Assembly: GCA_958430865.1 (NCBI GenBank)
Contig: CAUDNR010004456.1
Span: forward strand, 69,872-122,619
DNA from: Entrophospora sp. SA101
Taxonomy: Eukaryota; Glomeromycota; Glomeromycetes; Entrophosporales; Entrophosporaceae
DNA: 52,748 nucleotides
Reading direction: 5' to 3'
Under the pieces are notes generated by a model that was not told where the DNA came from, did no database searches, and saw only the letters and a program-made list of their open reading frames with translations. The translations under genes were made by a program, and so were the position numbers. Below, one piece after another: positions 1-12,032 of the stretch (its first letter is position 1; each line of letters opens with the position of its first letter).

Positions 1-1039
1 TAATCTATGAGATTTACTTTATATATTACATAAAAAGAATAAAGTTTGTAATACCAAAACATTGTGCCTTATTATTTGTTAAACATTGTCAACTGACGAT
101 TTTTTACCATTTTTGCACACACCGATCACTATAAGAATTCTCTGCTTCATTCACGGATCGTCAATTAAGGAATCAATTTTGAAAAAAGTACATGTGGTTG
201 TATATGGTCTCCATTTTTTGTGTGTGCGCACATGTATGTAGATATGCTTCCTAATTTACATATTACAAATTCCAGTGTTTCTTAATAATAAATCTGATAT
301 TAATCATTGGTGTCAGATTTAATAAAATTTTCCTTTTACTAATGTACTATCATGCAAATTGTAAGTTTGCACTCCTCATAACTATAGAATTTTTCTATAG
401 GTGACGCCATTCATACATCAGATAGGCTTTAAGACAAGTGGGAGGCTTTAACAACCCTTTGCCAACAACACAATTTCAATAAACCTCAGAACCTTCCTGA
501 AGTTTAATTGCATCATTATATCATAGGGACGCCAGCTTCAAATTAGCCTTTGTACACAAGGAATTATTTTTGAATGTTTTGAGTCTTTAATCAACTTTCA
601 ATGTCCTGATAATCAATCTATAATTTATTTATAAATTATTTAATATTAATAATTTGTTTATTATTATGATAAAATAATCTTATGGAGGTGAACATAATTT
701 ATTTACCTTCTTCCAGTTCCAGTCTCAATAAAATTCTGAAAAAAAGGTTATTAAAAAAACAGTTAGTAAATATTCTGAAATCTTATTTGTAAAAGAATAT
801 CTTTTAATGAGTTGCCCAATTAATCCAGTTCCAGCCTCTGAAAAAAGTTTACTAAAAAACAATTAGTAAGCCTAAATCAACAGAATTTTGTGATATCTAA
901 TATTCAACATTGTTGTTATCAATTTTAATGCTTTGCTATTCTCTATTTTTTAAGAATGTTTTCCCAAATAACCATCTCATAAAAATTAAAAACGCGACTA
1001 TTTGTATATATAATAATATTATTAATAATAATCATTTTC
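1..1039. repeat. Outer inverted-repeat arm (left)
   Basis: This stretch is the reverse complement of 15067-16105; base i pairs with base 16106-i at every point compared, with no net indel. It starts at the first base of the window, and its partner ends at the last base before the N gap. I see no gene in it: it is AT-rich with short spurious ORFs. The right limit is sharp, with identity ending after GAAAATGATT (read on the partner). Confidence 0.95.
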
Positions 1040-1539
1040 ATAACGTGGGGCATAAATTCCATTGGATGATCGACGTGGTGCATGAAATTCATCATCATTA
1101 TTAATTCGTGATCCGTGAAACAAGTATATAGAGAAAATTAATAGTCAATTTTGGTGCAGAATTTTGCAAATCATTAATTGATTTTCCCAAAGCCCAAACT
1201 TTAATCCATAGTAATAGTTAACCTTCCTTTACATTTATTAGAAACAACAATATACTTGTAATACATGTACAAAATCTCAAGGATTTAATTTGTCAAAATT
1301 TTTTAAAAACTTCCTTATAAACTATCTTTACTTCTATATGATGCCAAGCTGGATTCCCGCTTTAATTTTGTTATATAAATTCAAAATTTAAAATTTAATA
1401 GATGTTAAGATCATCTACTAAAGTCATTTTTATTAGGAAATTTTATCAATTTAAGTCAAAATTTTGAAAGTATTATGGATACTCAAATTGTAAAAATTAA
1501 TGGAAGCATTATAATTTTTTTTTTATTTATTAAAAGAAA

Positions 1540-1776
1540 ATGGAAAAATACAGAACTGCATTAGAAACACTAAATGAAAATGATAATATCGAACACTCAA
1601 AAGATGACATTGAATTTCTATTTGAAAGAGATCTGCTTTCACCTGAAATAATAGATGAGGAAAATGATGGTACTAAAGGTTTGGAACATTATCTGGTTCC
1701 GAAATTTGAATGGAGGAATACTGAGGTGACTATTAATATTATTTTTGTAACTATTTTTCTTGATGATATTTATTGA
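1540..1776 (+). CDS. Possible first exon of an unidentified gene or relic
   Basis: An ATG opens a charged, coding-like reading frame rich in Glu/Asp up to about residue 62. It has the ending KFEWRNTE just before GAG followed by GTGACT, which could be a splice donor near 1724. Beyond that point the frame turns into AT-rich, Ile/Phe-rich nonsense, as expected of read-through into an intron. I found no convincing downstream exon. It may be a fragment of one of the many transposon-derived gene families in this kind of genome. No function can be assigned. Confidence 0.25.
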   Translation: MEKYRTALETLNENDNIEHSKDDIEFLFERDLLSPEIIDEENDGTKGLEHYLVPKFEWRNTEVTINIIFVTIFLDDIY

Positions 1777-3439
1777 TATATTAGTATAAAAGGGTTAGAA
1801 CATTAATTGATGAAAAATCAAAAAATTTACAATAGAAAAAGTTTGTATTAAATGATTAGACAAAAAACCCTCAAGTAATTATAAATGCAACACATTGTCA
1901 ATTTTATAAATGTGAAACACTCATCCCAAAATTAACATATGGTATTCTTGGATGGGCAAAAAATGAACTTGATAATTTAAGCACACAATAATAATATTAC
2001 TATTAATATATAGACTCTTTCTTTATTTGTTTATGATAAAGATGCATATTAAATATGATTTATATATTTTATTTCACTTTGCGGAATGTTACACTGCTCC
2101 ACTATCATCATCATTATTATTATTATAATGTAATTCCAATCATTCAGGAATATGCAATTCTAATTGAAAGAGGAATATGAGATTTAATGTATAAATATTT
2201 CTAACAAGTTTGGACTTATTCCTTCACTCAAACAAACAATTGTTCACAACACAACACTATTTGGAATGTAACTGTTTTTTATTTGTCAACTCTTAATAAA
2301 CATTCTGGTCTTGGGGTAATTATAGAAAATCAATTGATGTGCATGTCACATGACTACCATTAGTAAGTAGTACATACAATAATCCCCGAGGTAATGTCAG
2401 TGAATAAAGAATTAAAAATAAATTTTCATACATCTAAAATTGGGCTAATTTGAATTTCACACATGTGAATCAAATTCTTATTAAAAGGCAGTGATTTCAA
2501 TTTACTCTGATCAATAATTAAATTCACAATAAAATTCTATACAAATAATAGTCAAATCTCGCCACATCAGATTTATGGTTCCAGCTAAAAAAAATTCGTT
2601 ATGACAAGAAATCTGCTGGTGATTGGCAAAAAATTTTGAAGCATTATAACTTAGTAATTTATGATTTATTATTATCATATTTGATTTTTAGTATTATGTT
2701 TAAAAAATATATTGAAAGACAATTATTTATAATAAGTAAACATAAGATTGAATAAATAACTAGGTGAATGCTTTATAACAGTGACTTTGTCACTGGTGTT
2801 ACTTGTTATTTGCTGTTTTAAAGTCTCTATTCAAATAAAAGTTACTATTTGAAGAAAAATTTCTGGCCTTCAGCAAAGTTGAATGATTTTAATATTGTTA
2901 TTTAATCACCAATAAAATAATTGAATCATGGAAAATATCTCAGACAATGGAGAAACAAAGATTCTGATGTAACAGACCTTTAATTCTCAGATTAAATTCA
3001 AACAAAAGAATTTAAACTATTGGATCACTTTAGAAATAACTTGAAAATAATTCTACACAGAAAGTTCAAGTAATACATTTAATTAGGATAAATTAGGAAT
3101 AATAAATAATATTGTCCTTATCTTTGTCCTTGTTATTGACTTGAATATTGTATTTTCATAATGATAATAAATCTATCCCTAACAATGAATCCATACCAAA
3201 TCCCATGCATAATCATTTTTTCTCTTATTTTATATTTGTCCATTTTTTTTATTTCTTTTCTTTTCTTTTAGTGAGGTGATATTTAAATGAATTTTATTTA
3301 GTAGTTTTGGGAACGCACCTGAGTTGAGTATGGAATAACAGCTAAGGAAGGCACCCACTAAGAAACATGATAGTGAAAGATAGTTTTGAGAGTAAAAACA
3401 TGCCAGAAATTGTTGTTACGATTTAGTATAAATAAATGA

Positions 3440-3983
3440 TACTAATAAAGAATTATTAATTTTTTATTAAAAAAAATCTCACTTGCATAACAATAATTTT
3501 GTTAAAACGAACGAAGAAAACAATTTTTTGCTTACAGTAAAAAAATGGAAATGATTGAACTAAAAAAATTTTTCTCAAGAAAACAATTTTTTGCTTCCAG
3601 TGAAAGTGATTGATTTTTGCAATCTATATGCAATAATTAATAATTAATCAATAATAACGTATAATTATTAATTTTTAATTTTTTGAAAACAGTGTAAGCC
3701 ATTTTTAATACAAATAAAGGATAAATTAATTAAGAAAATAAAGATATTTATTACTAATAAAAAGAATTATTAATTGTTTTTTTAACTAATGAAGAACTGT
3801 TAATTTCCCGTTTGCATAGTAATAATTTTTTTTTAAACAAAAATTTTTGCCTTCAGCGAATGAAAAATGAAAAAACAACTGATTTTTTGTTTTTTACCTT
3901 CAGAGAAATGAAAAAACTGATTGATTTTTTGCAATCTGCATGCTATAATTAAAATATTTCTCAGATAATAACTTATAGTTAAA
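3440..3983. repeat. Degenerate ~310-bp tandem duplication
   Basis: Units at about 3440-3668 and 3751-3983 share ordered blocks: ACTAATAAA..GAATTATTAATT, TTGCATA.CAATAATTTT, a CAATTTTTTGCTT/TTTTTGCCTTCAG block, GATTGATTTTTGCAATCT and ATAATAACxTATA. The spacing is similar (offset about 311). Similarity is clear by eye but interrupted by indels, so this is an old duplication. There is no ORF. Confidence 0.6.
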
Positions 3984-4172
3984 AAAATATATTGGCAGGA
4001 TAATTTTTATAGTTGATTAATTTTTTACATAAAATGAAAAATAAAGTGAACCTTTACATATTTGATCTACAAATACATTTTTCTACAACAAAATGATTAC
4101 TTCAACACCCAAATTTTACAAAAAATTACTTCCCAAAAAAATATTGTAGTTCTAAACAAAGTTCATTAATTT

Positions 4173-4232
4173 CGAATCCAATTCTGAATCCAATTCAATT
4201 CCGAATCCAATTCCGAATCCAATTCCGAATCC
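4173..4232. repeat. 12-bp tandem repeat
   Basis: About five copies of GAATCCAATTCC, with one shortened CAATT unit in the middle, lie in non-coding DNA. A minisatellite-type array without obvious function. Confidence 0.85.
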
Positions 4233-5277
4233 TTAATCCATTAATTCATTTAAAATTGAGCCGCGTTTTTACCTGAAGATCTACTTTGTTGATATTTATT
4301 AACATAAAAAAATTACACAAATTTTGATATATGAGACAAATGATAAACGTATTAACCCTTTTTATTGAAAAATTCGATAAATATGGAAGGTTACATGCAT
4401 CAAAAACTATTAGCTAGAAATTTTATTATGTTAACAAACTTACCACCAAAGTACCCTTTTGGGATTGCTACTTAATTATTCGCATCTATATTACGTATTA
4501 GTATTAGTATGTGTAAACCAGCTAAATTTTGTTTTTGATTAATTTTTTTGGAAGCTCCCAGGGCTTGGGTAATACATGAACTTCATAATTTTCAAAAAAC
4601 TTCTTCGCAACATTTTGCTTCCATTGAGACGTTCTTTTGGTATATTACCATGAATGAACTCTTGATGTGAGACCATTGTTTATAAGATGATTTAAAAGCA
4701 AGCTTGCTAATTCCTAACATACTTTTCGACAAAGAGATGTATTGTGATCTCAACAGTAAAGGTCCTTTTATTGAATTGGGTTTCTTTTTAAGACGTTTTG
4801 TAAAAAAAGCGGGGTTTTTATAATTCTGAATAACCGTACAATAGACTCCCAAAGACCTCCTCTGCAGGCTTCGTTGTTTTTAAAATTTTATCTTACGCTC
4901 TAGATATGAGACTTTGTATTTTAAACATCATATAATTTGCATGGAAATCTGGTTTCTTTTTTTGACAAGTCTAACAATTTTTTTAATCTTCAAGAATTAC
5001 TTTCACTTTGGTGTTCAACCAAAAATATCCTCCTTTTCATAATAACTCGTTATTTGCTAAGCGTTTAAAATTTGAATTACCACGTGATTCCCTACTTGAT
5101 TATTTTAAAATGACCAATAAAAACTCGATTTACATAAAAATGAATTCCAAGGAAAATTTTTTTAAAAAAGACCCTTTTCAACAAAGACTGATTGTTAAAC
5201 AATACACGAAAATATTTATTTCATTTAAACAAAAAAGCAATTATTAAGATCATATCAATTATATTTATTTATATATT

Positions 5278-7329
5278 ATGGACGAAGGTAAAAAACATGG
5301 TTCTTTATAAATTTTTCATTTTCTTCTTTATAAATATTACATCTTTCTTTCAATATTATTTAAGACGTATGTCGCGTTTGTCGAACTGAAAGTAGTGTAG
5401 ATCATCCATTATTTTATCCTTGTAAATGTTCTGGCAGTATTAGATATGTACATCAAGACTGGTAAATTTTTATGAACTTTACTTTTTATAACTCTTATTG
5501 TCTTATATATATTTAAAAATAACGATTTATATCGACCTTTTTATATAACTTTTAGTTTGACGAAATGGTTAAAACACAGTGGAAAAACGTAATATATATA
5601 TATATATATATATCTTTTTTAAAAAACAATTTAAAATTAATTCTTTTGAAAAAATTTTTTTTTTAGAAAATGTGAATTATGCAATCACTCATTTTCATTT
5701 TCACCAAGTAGGTTTTAAATGAAACTTTTTTTTAGTAATCAAGTTTCAAAAATTTTTATAAAATACTTATAAATATATATATATATATATATTTAAAAAA
5801 ATAATACATAATATATTTAGTATATGGAGAAGATGTTCCCGAATTCATTCCAGTTTTATTGTTCTTTCGACGTGGTGTTCACCATTTAATAGGACTTGTT
5901 AAAATAGGACTTCGTGCAATGCTTGTAGGGTCTGTTTGGTTGATTTGTTTACCATACTTTACTGTATGGGTATGGAGATTTTATTTTTGGAGTGGAGAGT
6001 ACATAGCATATAGAATTAATGGACAATATCCACCATTTAGAGCAGAAAATGGAATAAATAATTCTACAAGAGAAGAAAATCCATTTTCAATATTATATTT
6101 AAAAATAGCCAAAGGACTATTATGGTATTTACCTCCTGAAGTGGAAAATATTATAAAAGAATTTGGTGAATTTACAAGGTTAGTAGTGTTATTTTAAATT
6201 AAAAAGTAAAAGTAGATTTTAATTTAATATATGTTATATTTTGATTTTTTTTTTTTTTAGTGTTTTTTTTGCTGACGCTTTTGAAGGTCAAATAATTACA
6301 TGTGTTGTAGTAATTATTTTTGTGGCTGCATTTTTGTTAAGAGAATGGATAATTCAGAATACACAACCAGAAGATAATTTACTAAATGAAGAGGATCCAG
6401 ATCTTCTTGAAAATGAAATGGCGCAACAACAAGGAAATAATGATAATGATAATTTAATAAACCAAGCTCATGCGATGATAGAAGATAGAGCAGCAATTCC
6501 TCAAAATAATGATGATGATGATGATGATGATGACAATGTTGCCAATTTATTGATCAATGAAATAATAGAAAATAATAATTATGATCATCATTATCATGTG
6601 ATAAATGAAGATGAAAATAATAATGATGTTGAAGATTATGAAAGTAATAATCAAATAAACGAAGATGGGTTAAGTGAATATTATGAAGATTCTGAGTTGA
6701 ATAGAAATGTTGATGATGTGATTGATGAATATGAAAGGATTGAAAATTACAGAATTTATGAAAATGATGAGATAAACGCAATTGATGATAATAATGATGA
6801 TGATGACAACAATGATGATGATGGTATAAATGATTATGATGGTGATGATGGTGATGATTATTATGATGATTATGATGACGATGATGATGTTATAAACAAT
6901 GATTATGATGATGGTATAAATAATGATTATGAGAATGGTATTATAAATGAAGATGATGGTATTATAAATGAAGATGATGATATTATAAATGAAGATAATG
7001 ATATTATAAATGAAGATAATGATATTATAAATGAAGATAATGATATTATAAATGAGGATGGTGATGTTATAAATGAGGATGATGATATTATAAATGAAGA
7101 TGATGATATTATAAATGATGATATTATAAATGAAAATGATGATATTACAAATGAAGATGATGATATTATAAATGAAAATGATGATATTACAAATGAAGAT
7201 GATGATATTATAAATGAAAATGATGATATTACAAATGAAGATGATGATATTATAAATGAAAATGATGATGTTACAAATGAAGATGATGATATTATAAATG
7301 AAAATGATGATGTTATAAAGATATTATAA
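5278..7329 (+). CDS. DOA10/MARCH6-type RING-CH ubiquitin ligase, N-terminal part (truncated)
   Basis: DOA10 is a polytopic ER ubiquitin ligase acting in ER-associated degradation. Six exons fit in frame: 5278-5287, 5365-5461, 5556-5588, 5667-5707, 5821-6178 and 6261-7329, giving 535 aa. The RING-CH finger lies at residues 6-50 ([24 protein letters not shown]). A first membrane segment falls near residues 93-113. The family hallmark [20 protein letters not shown], the second segment, is near 183-202, followed by LLREW. The usual protein has about 14 membrane segments and 900-1,300 residues. Here the frame enters a long Asp/Asn/Glu repeat and stops, and no later membrane segments are found downstream. 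It is a broken gene or the rest lies elsewhere. The start ATG gives MDED directly before the RING. Family call is confident; functionality is doubtful. Confidence 0.85.
5450..6051. repeat. Source copy of a 602-bp direct repeat
   Basis: Reappears in the same orientation at 14472-15073 (offset 9022 throughout). It covers the last codons of DOA10 exon 2, exons 3 and 4, and the first two thirds of exon 5. Both ends fall at arbitrary gene positions, so this is not a mobile-element boundary. Confidence 0.95.
6944..7329 (+). repeat. Acidic coding minisatellite in the DOA10-like gene
   Basis: A 21-bp unit encodes seven residues of the type DIINEDD. From about 7125 a 42-bp higher-order unit alternates IINENDD and ITNEDDD. 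One 18-bp unit (ATTATAAATGATGATATT region, about 7105-7125) is shorter. Around 7313-7320 the array shows ATAAAGATATT where the pattern predicts ATAAATGAAGAT; a 4-bp loss there shifts the frame into a stop at 7327-7329. Replication slippage is the likely cause. Confidence 0.85.
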
Positions 7330-9269
7330 ATGAAGATGATGATGGTGTAAATAATAACTATGATGATGATATGAAAATATAAATAAACAGTATACCCAGA
7401 ACATCCAATAAAATATATTCTTTTTAACATTGAAATAAAAATGATCTTGGACACATAATTAAAGTTTTTATTTAACTTTTTTGATAGCATTTTTACTCTT
7501 TTACGAAACCTATATATGGAGTAGCTAGACTATGAAGTTTGTTTACTTTTTTAAACTTTTAGTGAAATCCTTCAGTTTTTACATTTTTTTGAAAATCCAA
7601 CAGTGCATGGAAAGTATTTGACCAGAATAGAATAAAATTTTATTACTTTTGATGTGAATTTAACTGCAAAAGAATTTCAAGTTTTTAAGTAAATTTTAGA
7701 ATTTTACATATTTGTATTATAATACTTCTGGTTTTCATCTACTTTATTCAATTGATTTGATAGTGCTTCTTGGAATAAAAATACATAAATTATTATATTT
7801 TGTAAATTTGCAATTAAATATTATATTTCATAATTTATATATACTAAATCACAGATTAATTTATTCTATAATACACCTATAGATTCATTATCAGCTTGTA
7901 AAGTTTTTAAATGGAAAATAATGGAATTGTTAAGAATAAAAAAAGATCAAAAAAGAGAATGGCTACATTTGATATCTAAAGCTTGATAGACTAGATGAAT
8001 ATATTAAGATTCATAAGAATTAGGTAAGTTATATATTTTAGCTCAGAACAATTATAATGACACACTGGGAAAAATCCCCAGATACATATTTTGAATTCTT
8101 GTTTAAGGATGATTATGATGGATTAGACAAGCAAACCAAACCATTGATATGGATAAAAAGTGCCAAATCCATGATGAAAAAGAAAGATTTGATGTTTACA
8201 TACAAAATAATATATTTGACCATTTTAAAGGTAAAATTTTCTTTTTTTACATAGAAACCACTAAAGGCACTTGCCATAAATGATTAGCTGGTATCTACCA
8301 TTGCTGTAATAGCTCTAGGTAACTACCATTTGCTTGTTATAAATGATTACAGCTGCCTCAAATAATTACGGCTGTCATAAATAGATATGGCTATTGCAAA
8401 TAGCTACGGATTCTGCGAATAGATATGGCTTCCGCAAATAACTACGACTGCTGCAAATAGTTTTCAAGATTAATATAATTATTGTCATTAGTATTATTAG
8501 TCATATTAGTCATGAGGAAATTTCCCTGAATTATTTGTGACTAAATTTTTTGAATTGTAATTGTTCATTTACAGTGTGAAAGTGCATGAAAATCTAATAT
8601 ATAGTAATTTTTGAAAACTTTACCCACTTTTTAAGATTTTCTTCGCCCATTTAAAGTATCTCACTTAAAATTCTCTGCCCATTTTTTCGTATAAGAAAAT
8701 TTATAATTTTACCCACTTAAACATATGACTTCATATAAAAATATGATAAACTTTATTTCTATACCAAAATTAATAATATGCATGGTAATTGTTTTGCCAA
8801 AAACGTAATTACGAAATTACGAAATTAATTACGCGTCACAAGAAATCAATAAGATTGGCTGAACTTTCTGATAGGACGTTTTATTTGGTTTGATTCAATT
8901 CAGTTTAATTTAAAAATCATTACAAAAGTAAGTCACTTTTGACTAAGTGAAAAAAACAACTGGTTAATTAATATTTCAGAGCCTTGGTAATAAGTAGAGG
9001 CAGAAATATTTATTTATCATCATTAATTTAATTCACTTGTAAAAATAATTTCACACATAATAATAAATAAAATAAATTCTTTTAAAAACACTTGTAGTTG
9101 GAAATTAAACAGTAGGGTTTAATTATCAATCTGGTTATCAGAGTGGTATACAACTCTGAGATTTTGTTTATTTATTTTGGTATAAAGCAAAGTTTTTGAT
9201 GTTGATTATTAATCAGTATGGTGTTAAACAACAGTTTGTATAGAAAATGATATTTCCCATAAATTCGTA
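7330..9269. other. Non-coding stretch downstream of the DOA10 fragment
   Basis: The shifted frame of the acidic array continues to a second stop at 7380-7382. After that I find no DOA10 membrane exons and no other recognised gene. A short ORF at 8057-8254 (start MTHWEKSPDTYFEFLF) is weakly coding-like but unidentified. A 19-bp tandem array lies at 8342-8460. The region ends at the sharp inverted-repeat breakpoint at 9270. Confidence 0.5.
8342..8460. repeat. 19-bp degenerate tandem array
   Basis: Six consecutive 19-bp units plus a partial one, starting at 8342, 8361, 8380, 8399, 8418 and 8437. The approximate consensus is AATAgaTAyGGCTnctGCA. The phase is kept without indels although about a third of positions vary. 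Less regular related sequence extends upstream to about 8265. It is non-coding and notably GC-richer than its surroundings. Confidence 0.8.
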
Positions 9270-10315
9270 AAATTTGTCTCCAAATAAAACCATAATTTAA
9301 CTCATGAAATCCTAATTTTGATATTCCCTAAATTTTAAAAGGACAGATATTATTATTGTTGTCAAAGCAATATACATAAGTTATTATATTTAAAAAAATT
9401 GAAGAATTATGATAAACCTACTCTCCATCTTAAGGCAGAACCTTTTAAGATTTCATCATGAGAACTGTATGATTGATTACTTTTTGTCATTCTAAACGCC
9501 GAAATGTCGATTTTGGAATCTGGATTTCCATTGATCGGTGTTGCTAAACAAAACTAAATAATATGTGAACAAAAATTATATGATACAAATATTACGTTTA
9601 TTATATATATATATATATATAAGGTTCTCACTTGGAATATATGTGAAGTTTGAGTACTAGTTGCCATATATGCTTCCAATGTTTCGGCGCCACCAAAAAG
9701 ATTACGTACAGTCAATGACAAATTCTACAAAATTTATAAAAGTAAAAGCTTCCTTAATCATATGCTAAAATTTTATGAATATCTCATCACTACAATAAGA
9801 AAATTTGATCATGTCATCGGAAAAAAAGAAAAAAAAGGTTTTACCGCACTTCCAGAATCATTTCCAATTTCTGTGCCAGTTTTTATAAAAAATCTCTTAT
9901 TTTCCTTTACCGACAATAAAACATCAATTGCATCTTTCTGTGCTAATGGGTCGTTACTTGTATCAAGTAATACATCAAAATTATTGAAAATATCAAGACG
10001 GTATAACTTGTCAATGGATATATGAATTTCATCAATAATTGAACCAAGTGTCCTAGCTTTAAGTATAGGGTTGAAAATTTGTTCTAAGAAGTTTCTACGT
10101 GTTTTTTTTACCCCGTCAAGCTTAATTAAATTAATATATAATGGAAGATCCTTAGTGTCATTGACCTAAAGTTACAAAAAAAGTGATTCTGAATTAGTGT
10201 GCATACAAACATAAATATAATTAAACAAAATTAATTACATCACTACCAAATCTATTAATTTTCTTATTGCTTCTTCTTTTTTCAACTGCGATACTATATC
10301 TTCATTTATATCCAT
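9270..10315 (-). pseudogene. SAM50: SAM50, truncated second copy (5' half only)
   Basis: Mirror copy of the first part of the gene at 22254-24378. Exons 1 to 4 are complete (10315-10247, 10165-9845, 9724-9632, 9553-9422). Exon 5 is cut after 58 nt (9327-9270), so about 224 of 450 codons remain. The N-terminal POTRA-type region and first barrel strands are present, while most of the beta-barrel, the RGF loop and the C-terminal beta-signal are missing. Such a product could not form the outer-membrane channel. Its upstream region, shared with the rhomboid-like gene at 10529, is intact. It is a pseudogene if the copy is real, or an assembly product. Confidence 0.85.
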
Positions 10316-10528
10316 TTTTTGCAATGATGGTTTTTTTTAATTCTTGAATTATTGAAATTTAACTGATTATCATTAAAAATTTTTAAAAACCACTATCGAT
10401 TTTTGAATTTGCCCTGCGAAAATTCCTAAATAACTGTTCAGGTGATCTTGAACTTTTTAAATTTAAAATTGTTCTGTAATTTTTAATTTATTAAAAAAAA
10501 TTTTTTAATTTACGCGATCTTTGTCAAT

Positions 10529-12032
10529 ATGTCACAAGTTCAAAGAAACATACCTTCATTTTCAACGGTTACCTCCAGTTTTAAATCTTATATATTGTCT
10601 TTACCACTTTTAACAACCATAATTGCTTGTATTTCTATAATTTTTTATATAATTGATGCTACTGGCAGTAATATAATATATAATGCCTTAGCTTTGGAAC
10701 CTGAAAGTTTCTTTGAAGGACAAAGTAGGTTTGATTTAAAGAATAACTCATAAAATAAATCCCAATAAATAAATATACAAAATTTGGCTAAAAACTACTT
10801 GATATATGTGCGTGGTTTTTTTATTAAATCAATAAAATAGTATGGCGTCTGTTCACTTATCCATTACCGCATTTTTCTCTTGGTCATATCCTCTTCAATT
10901 TGCTTGCCTTTTTACCATTGAGTACAACTATTGAGCATACAATTGGAACTTTAGAATATTTATATGTTCTAATAACCATATTTACAATAATGTCTGGTTC
11001 GTTCTATTTGATTGGCTCATTAATTTTTGATTATAAATCAATGATGGTAGGAGGTTTAAGCACTTGGGTATTTGGAGTTGTAGTATGGGAAAGTAGAGAA
11101 TTAGCTGGAAAAGAGAGAGAGTAATTATTAATTTAAGCTTCAAGTTCGATATAATTATACCTTTGAATCATAAATAAACAAATAATAATTGTTGTTATTA
11201 CAGTATTTTTGGACTTTTTAAAGTTCCAGCACACTTTTATCCAATAGTGTTACTATTAATAATGGTAATTTTGTTCTCTCGTATGTGGTTTGTTAGTTTT
11301 TTATGTGGATTATTTTCGGGATATTTTTGTAAGTAAAAAAACAAAAAAAGATTGATAATTATATCTTGTAATTTTTAATCATTGAAACATTTCACTAAAA
11401 TCATTTGATCCAAATATTTTGAAAAGATTCATTTGGTTATATATCTTGTATTCTACCATCTTCTGGCTTTTTCTCTCAACTTGAAAATAAAACAGCCCTT
11501 TCTAGACTTGTAAATTTTCGTGGATTTATCAAAGCGGAAGAGGGTAGTAGAGGTGGATGGTGGTTACCACTTTGGAATGAGGATACATTAGAAGAACCTT
11601 TAGAATCATCCAATGATGTTATATATGAGGAACATGAAGAACATGAAGAACATGAAGAACATGAGGAACATCAAGAACACGAGGAACAAAATGACGATAA
11701 TAATTTAGCCTCATTAAATGCCGAGTATGTTTTTCAAAAAAGTCCCTTAAAATCAACTTATATTTTACATGTTAATAATAGTACTAATTTTTTATTTTAT
11801 ATACATGTGATTAAAACAAATTACAAAATTCAGAGAAAATAATCATTCAGAATCTCATAACTTGACAACAAATTCAATTTTTGTTGTATCATCAAACTCT
11901 TCTACTCCAGAAGCAACATCACCACTAACAACTACCACAATGACTGATCCTATTTTAAACAGCTCGACAACCAATGTTACGTTAACATCTGAAAATAATA
12001 CAAAAGACGTTCAACTAGTGGCAGCAGAATAA
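10529..12032 (+). CDS. Rhomboid-family membrane protein, full-length copy
   Basis: Five exons fit in frame: 10529-10724, 10841-11120, 11204-11328, 11427-11724 and 11834-12032, giving 365 aa. Residues 66-90 (IWRLFTYPLPHFSLGHILFN) and the following membrane segments match the rhomboid fold of the fungal Rbd2 type. The position of the catalytic GxSG reads GLST (Ser139). The position where relatives have a catalytic His before CGL reads SFLCGL (190-195), apparently without the GHL tripeptide. This suggests a catalytically inactive rhomboid, or one with altered chemistry. After the membrane core come an EEH repeat (near 265-290) and a Ser/Thr-rich tail. The gene diverges from the SAM50 copy. The partner at 20537-22040 has a stop at codon 271; this copy has GAA there. 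Confidence 0.75.

Larger units (their letters stand above)
1040..5277. other. Gene-poor AT-rich region with decayed repeats
   Basis: No gene can be modelled with confidence in these 4.2 kb. The region holds one coding-like ORF (1540-1776), a degenerate duplication (3440-3983), a 12-bp tandem array (4173-4232) and two weak ORFs, 4592-4852 (minus) and 5008-5247 (plus), whose Lys-rich products I do not recognise. Homopolymer A/T tracts are common. It looks like decayed transposon sequence. Confidence 0.6.

Noticed and set aside
910..1104. Short plus-strand frame ending in His-rich residues
   Set aside because: It crosses the breakpoint of the outer inverted repeat and has AT-driven composition; no coding evidence.
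4592..5247. Two Lys-rich frames on opposite strands (FFTKRLKKKP and LFAKRLKFEL) that might be an inverted pair of one element
   Set aside because: Similarity covers only a few residues, and the nucleotide match is too weak to distinguish from composition bias.
6927..7490. 187-residue minus-strand frame rich in FIISSSS
   Set aside because: It is the antisense of the acidic GAT/AAT repeat array in the DOA10-like gene; its low-complexity composition is an artefact of the repeat.
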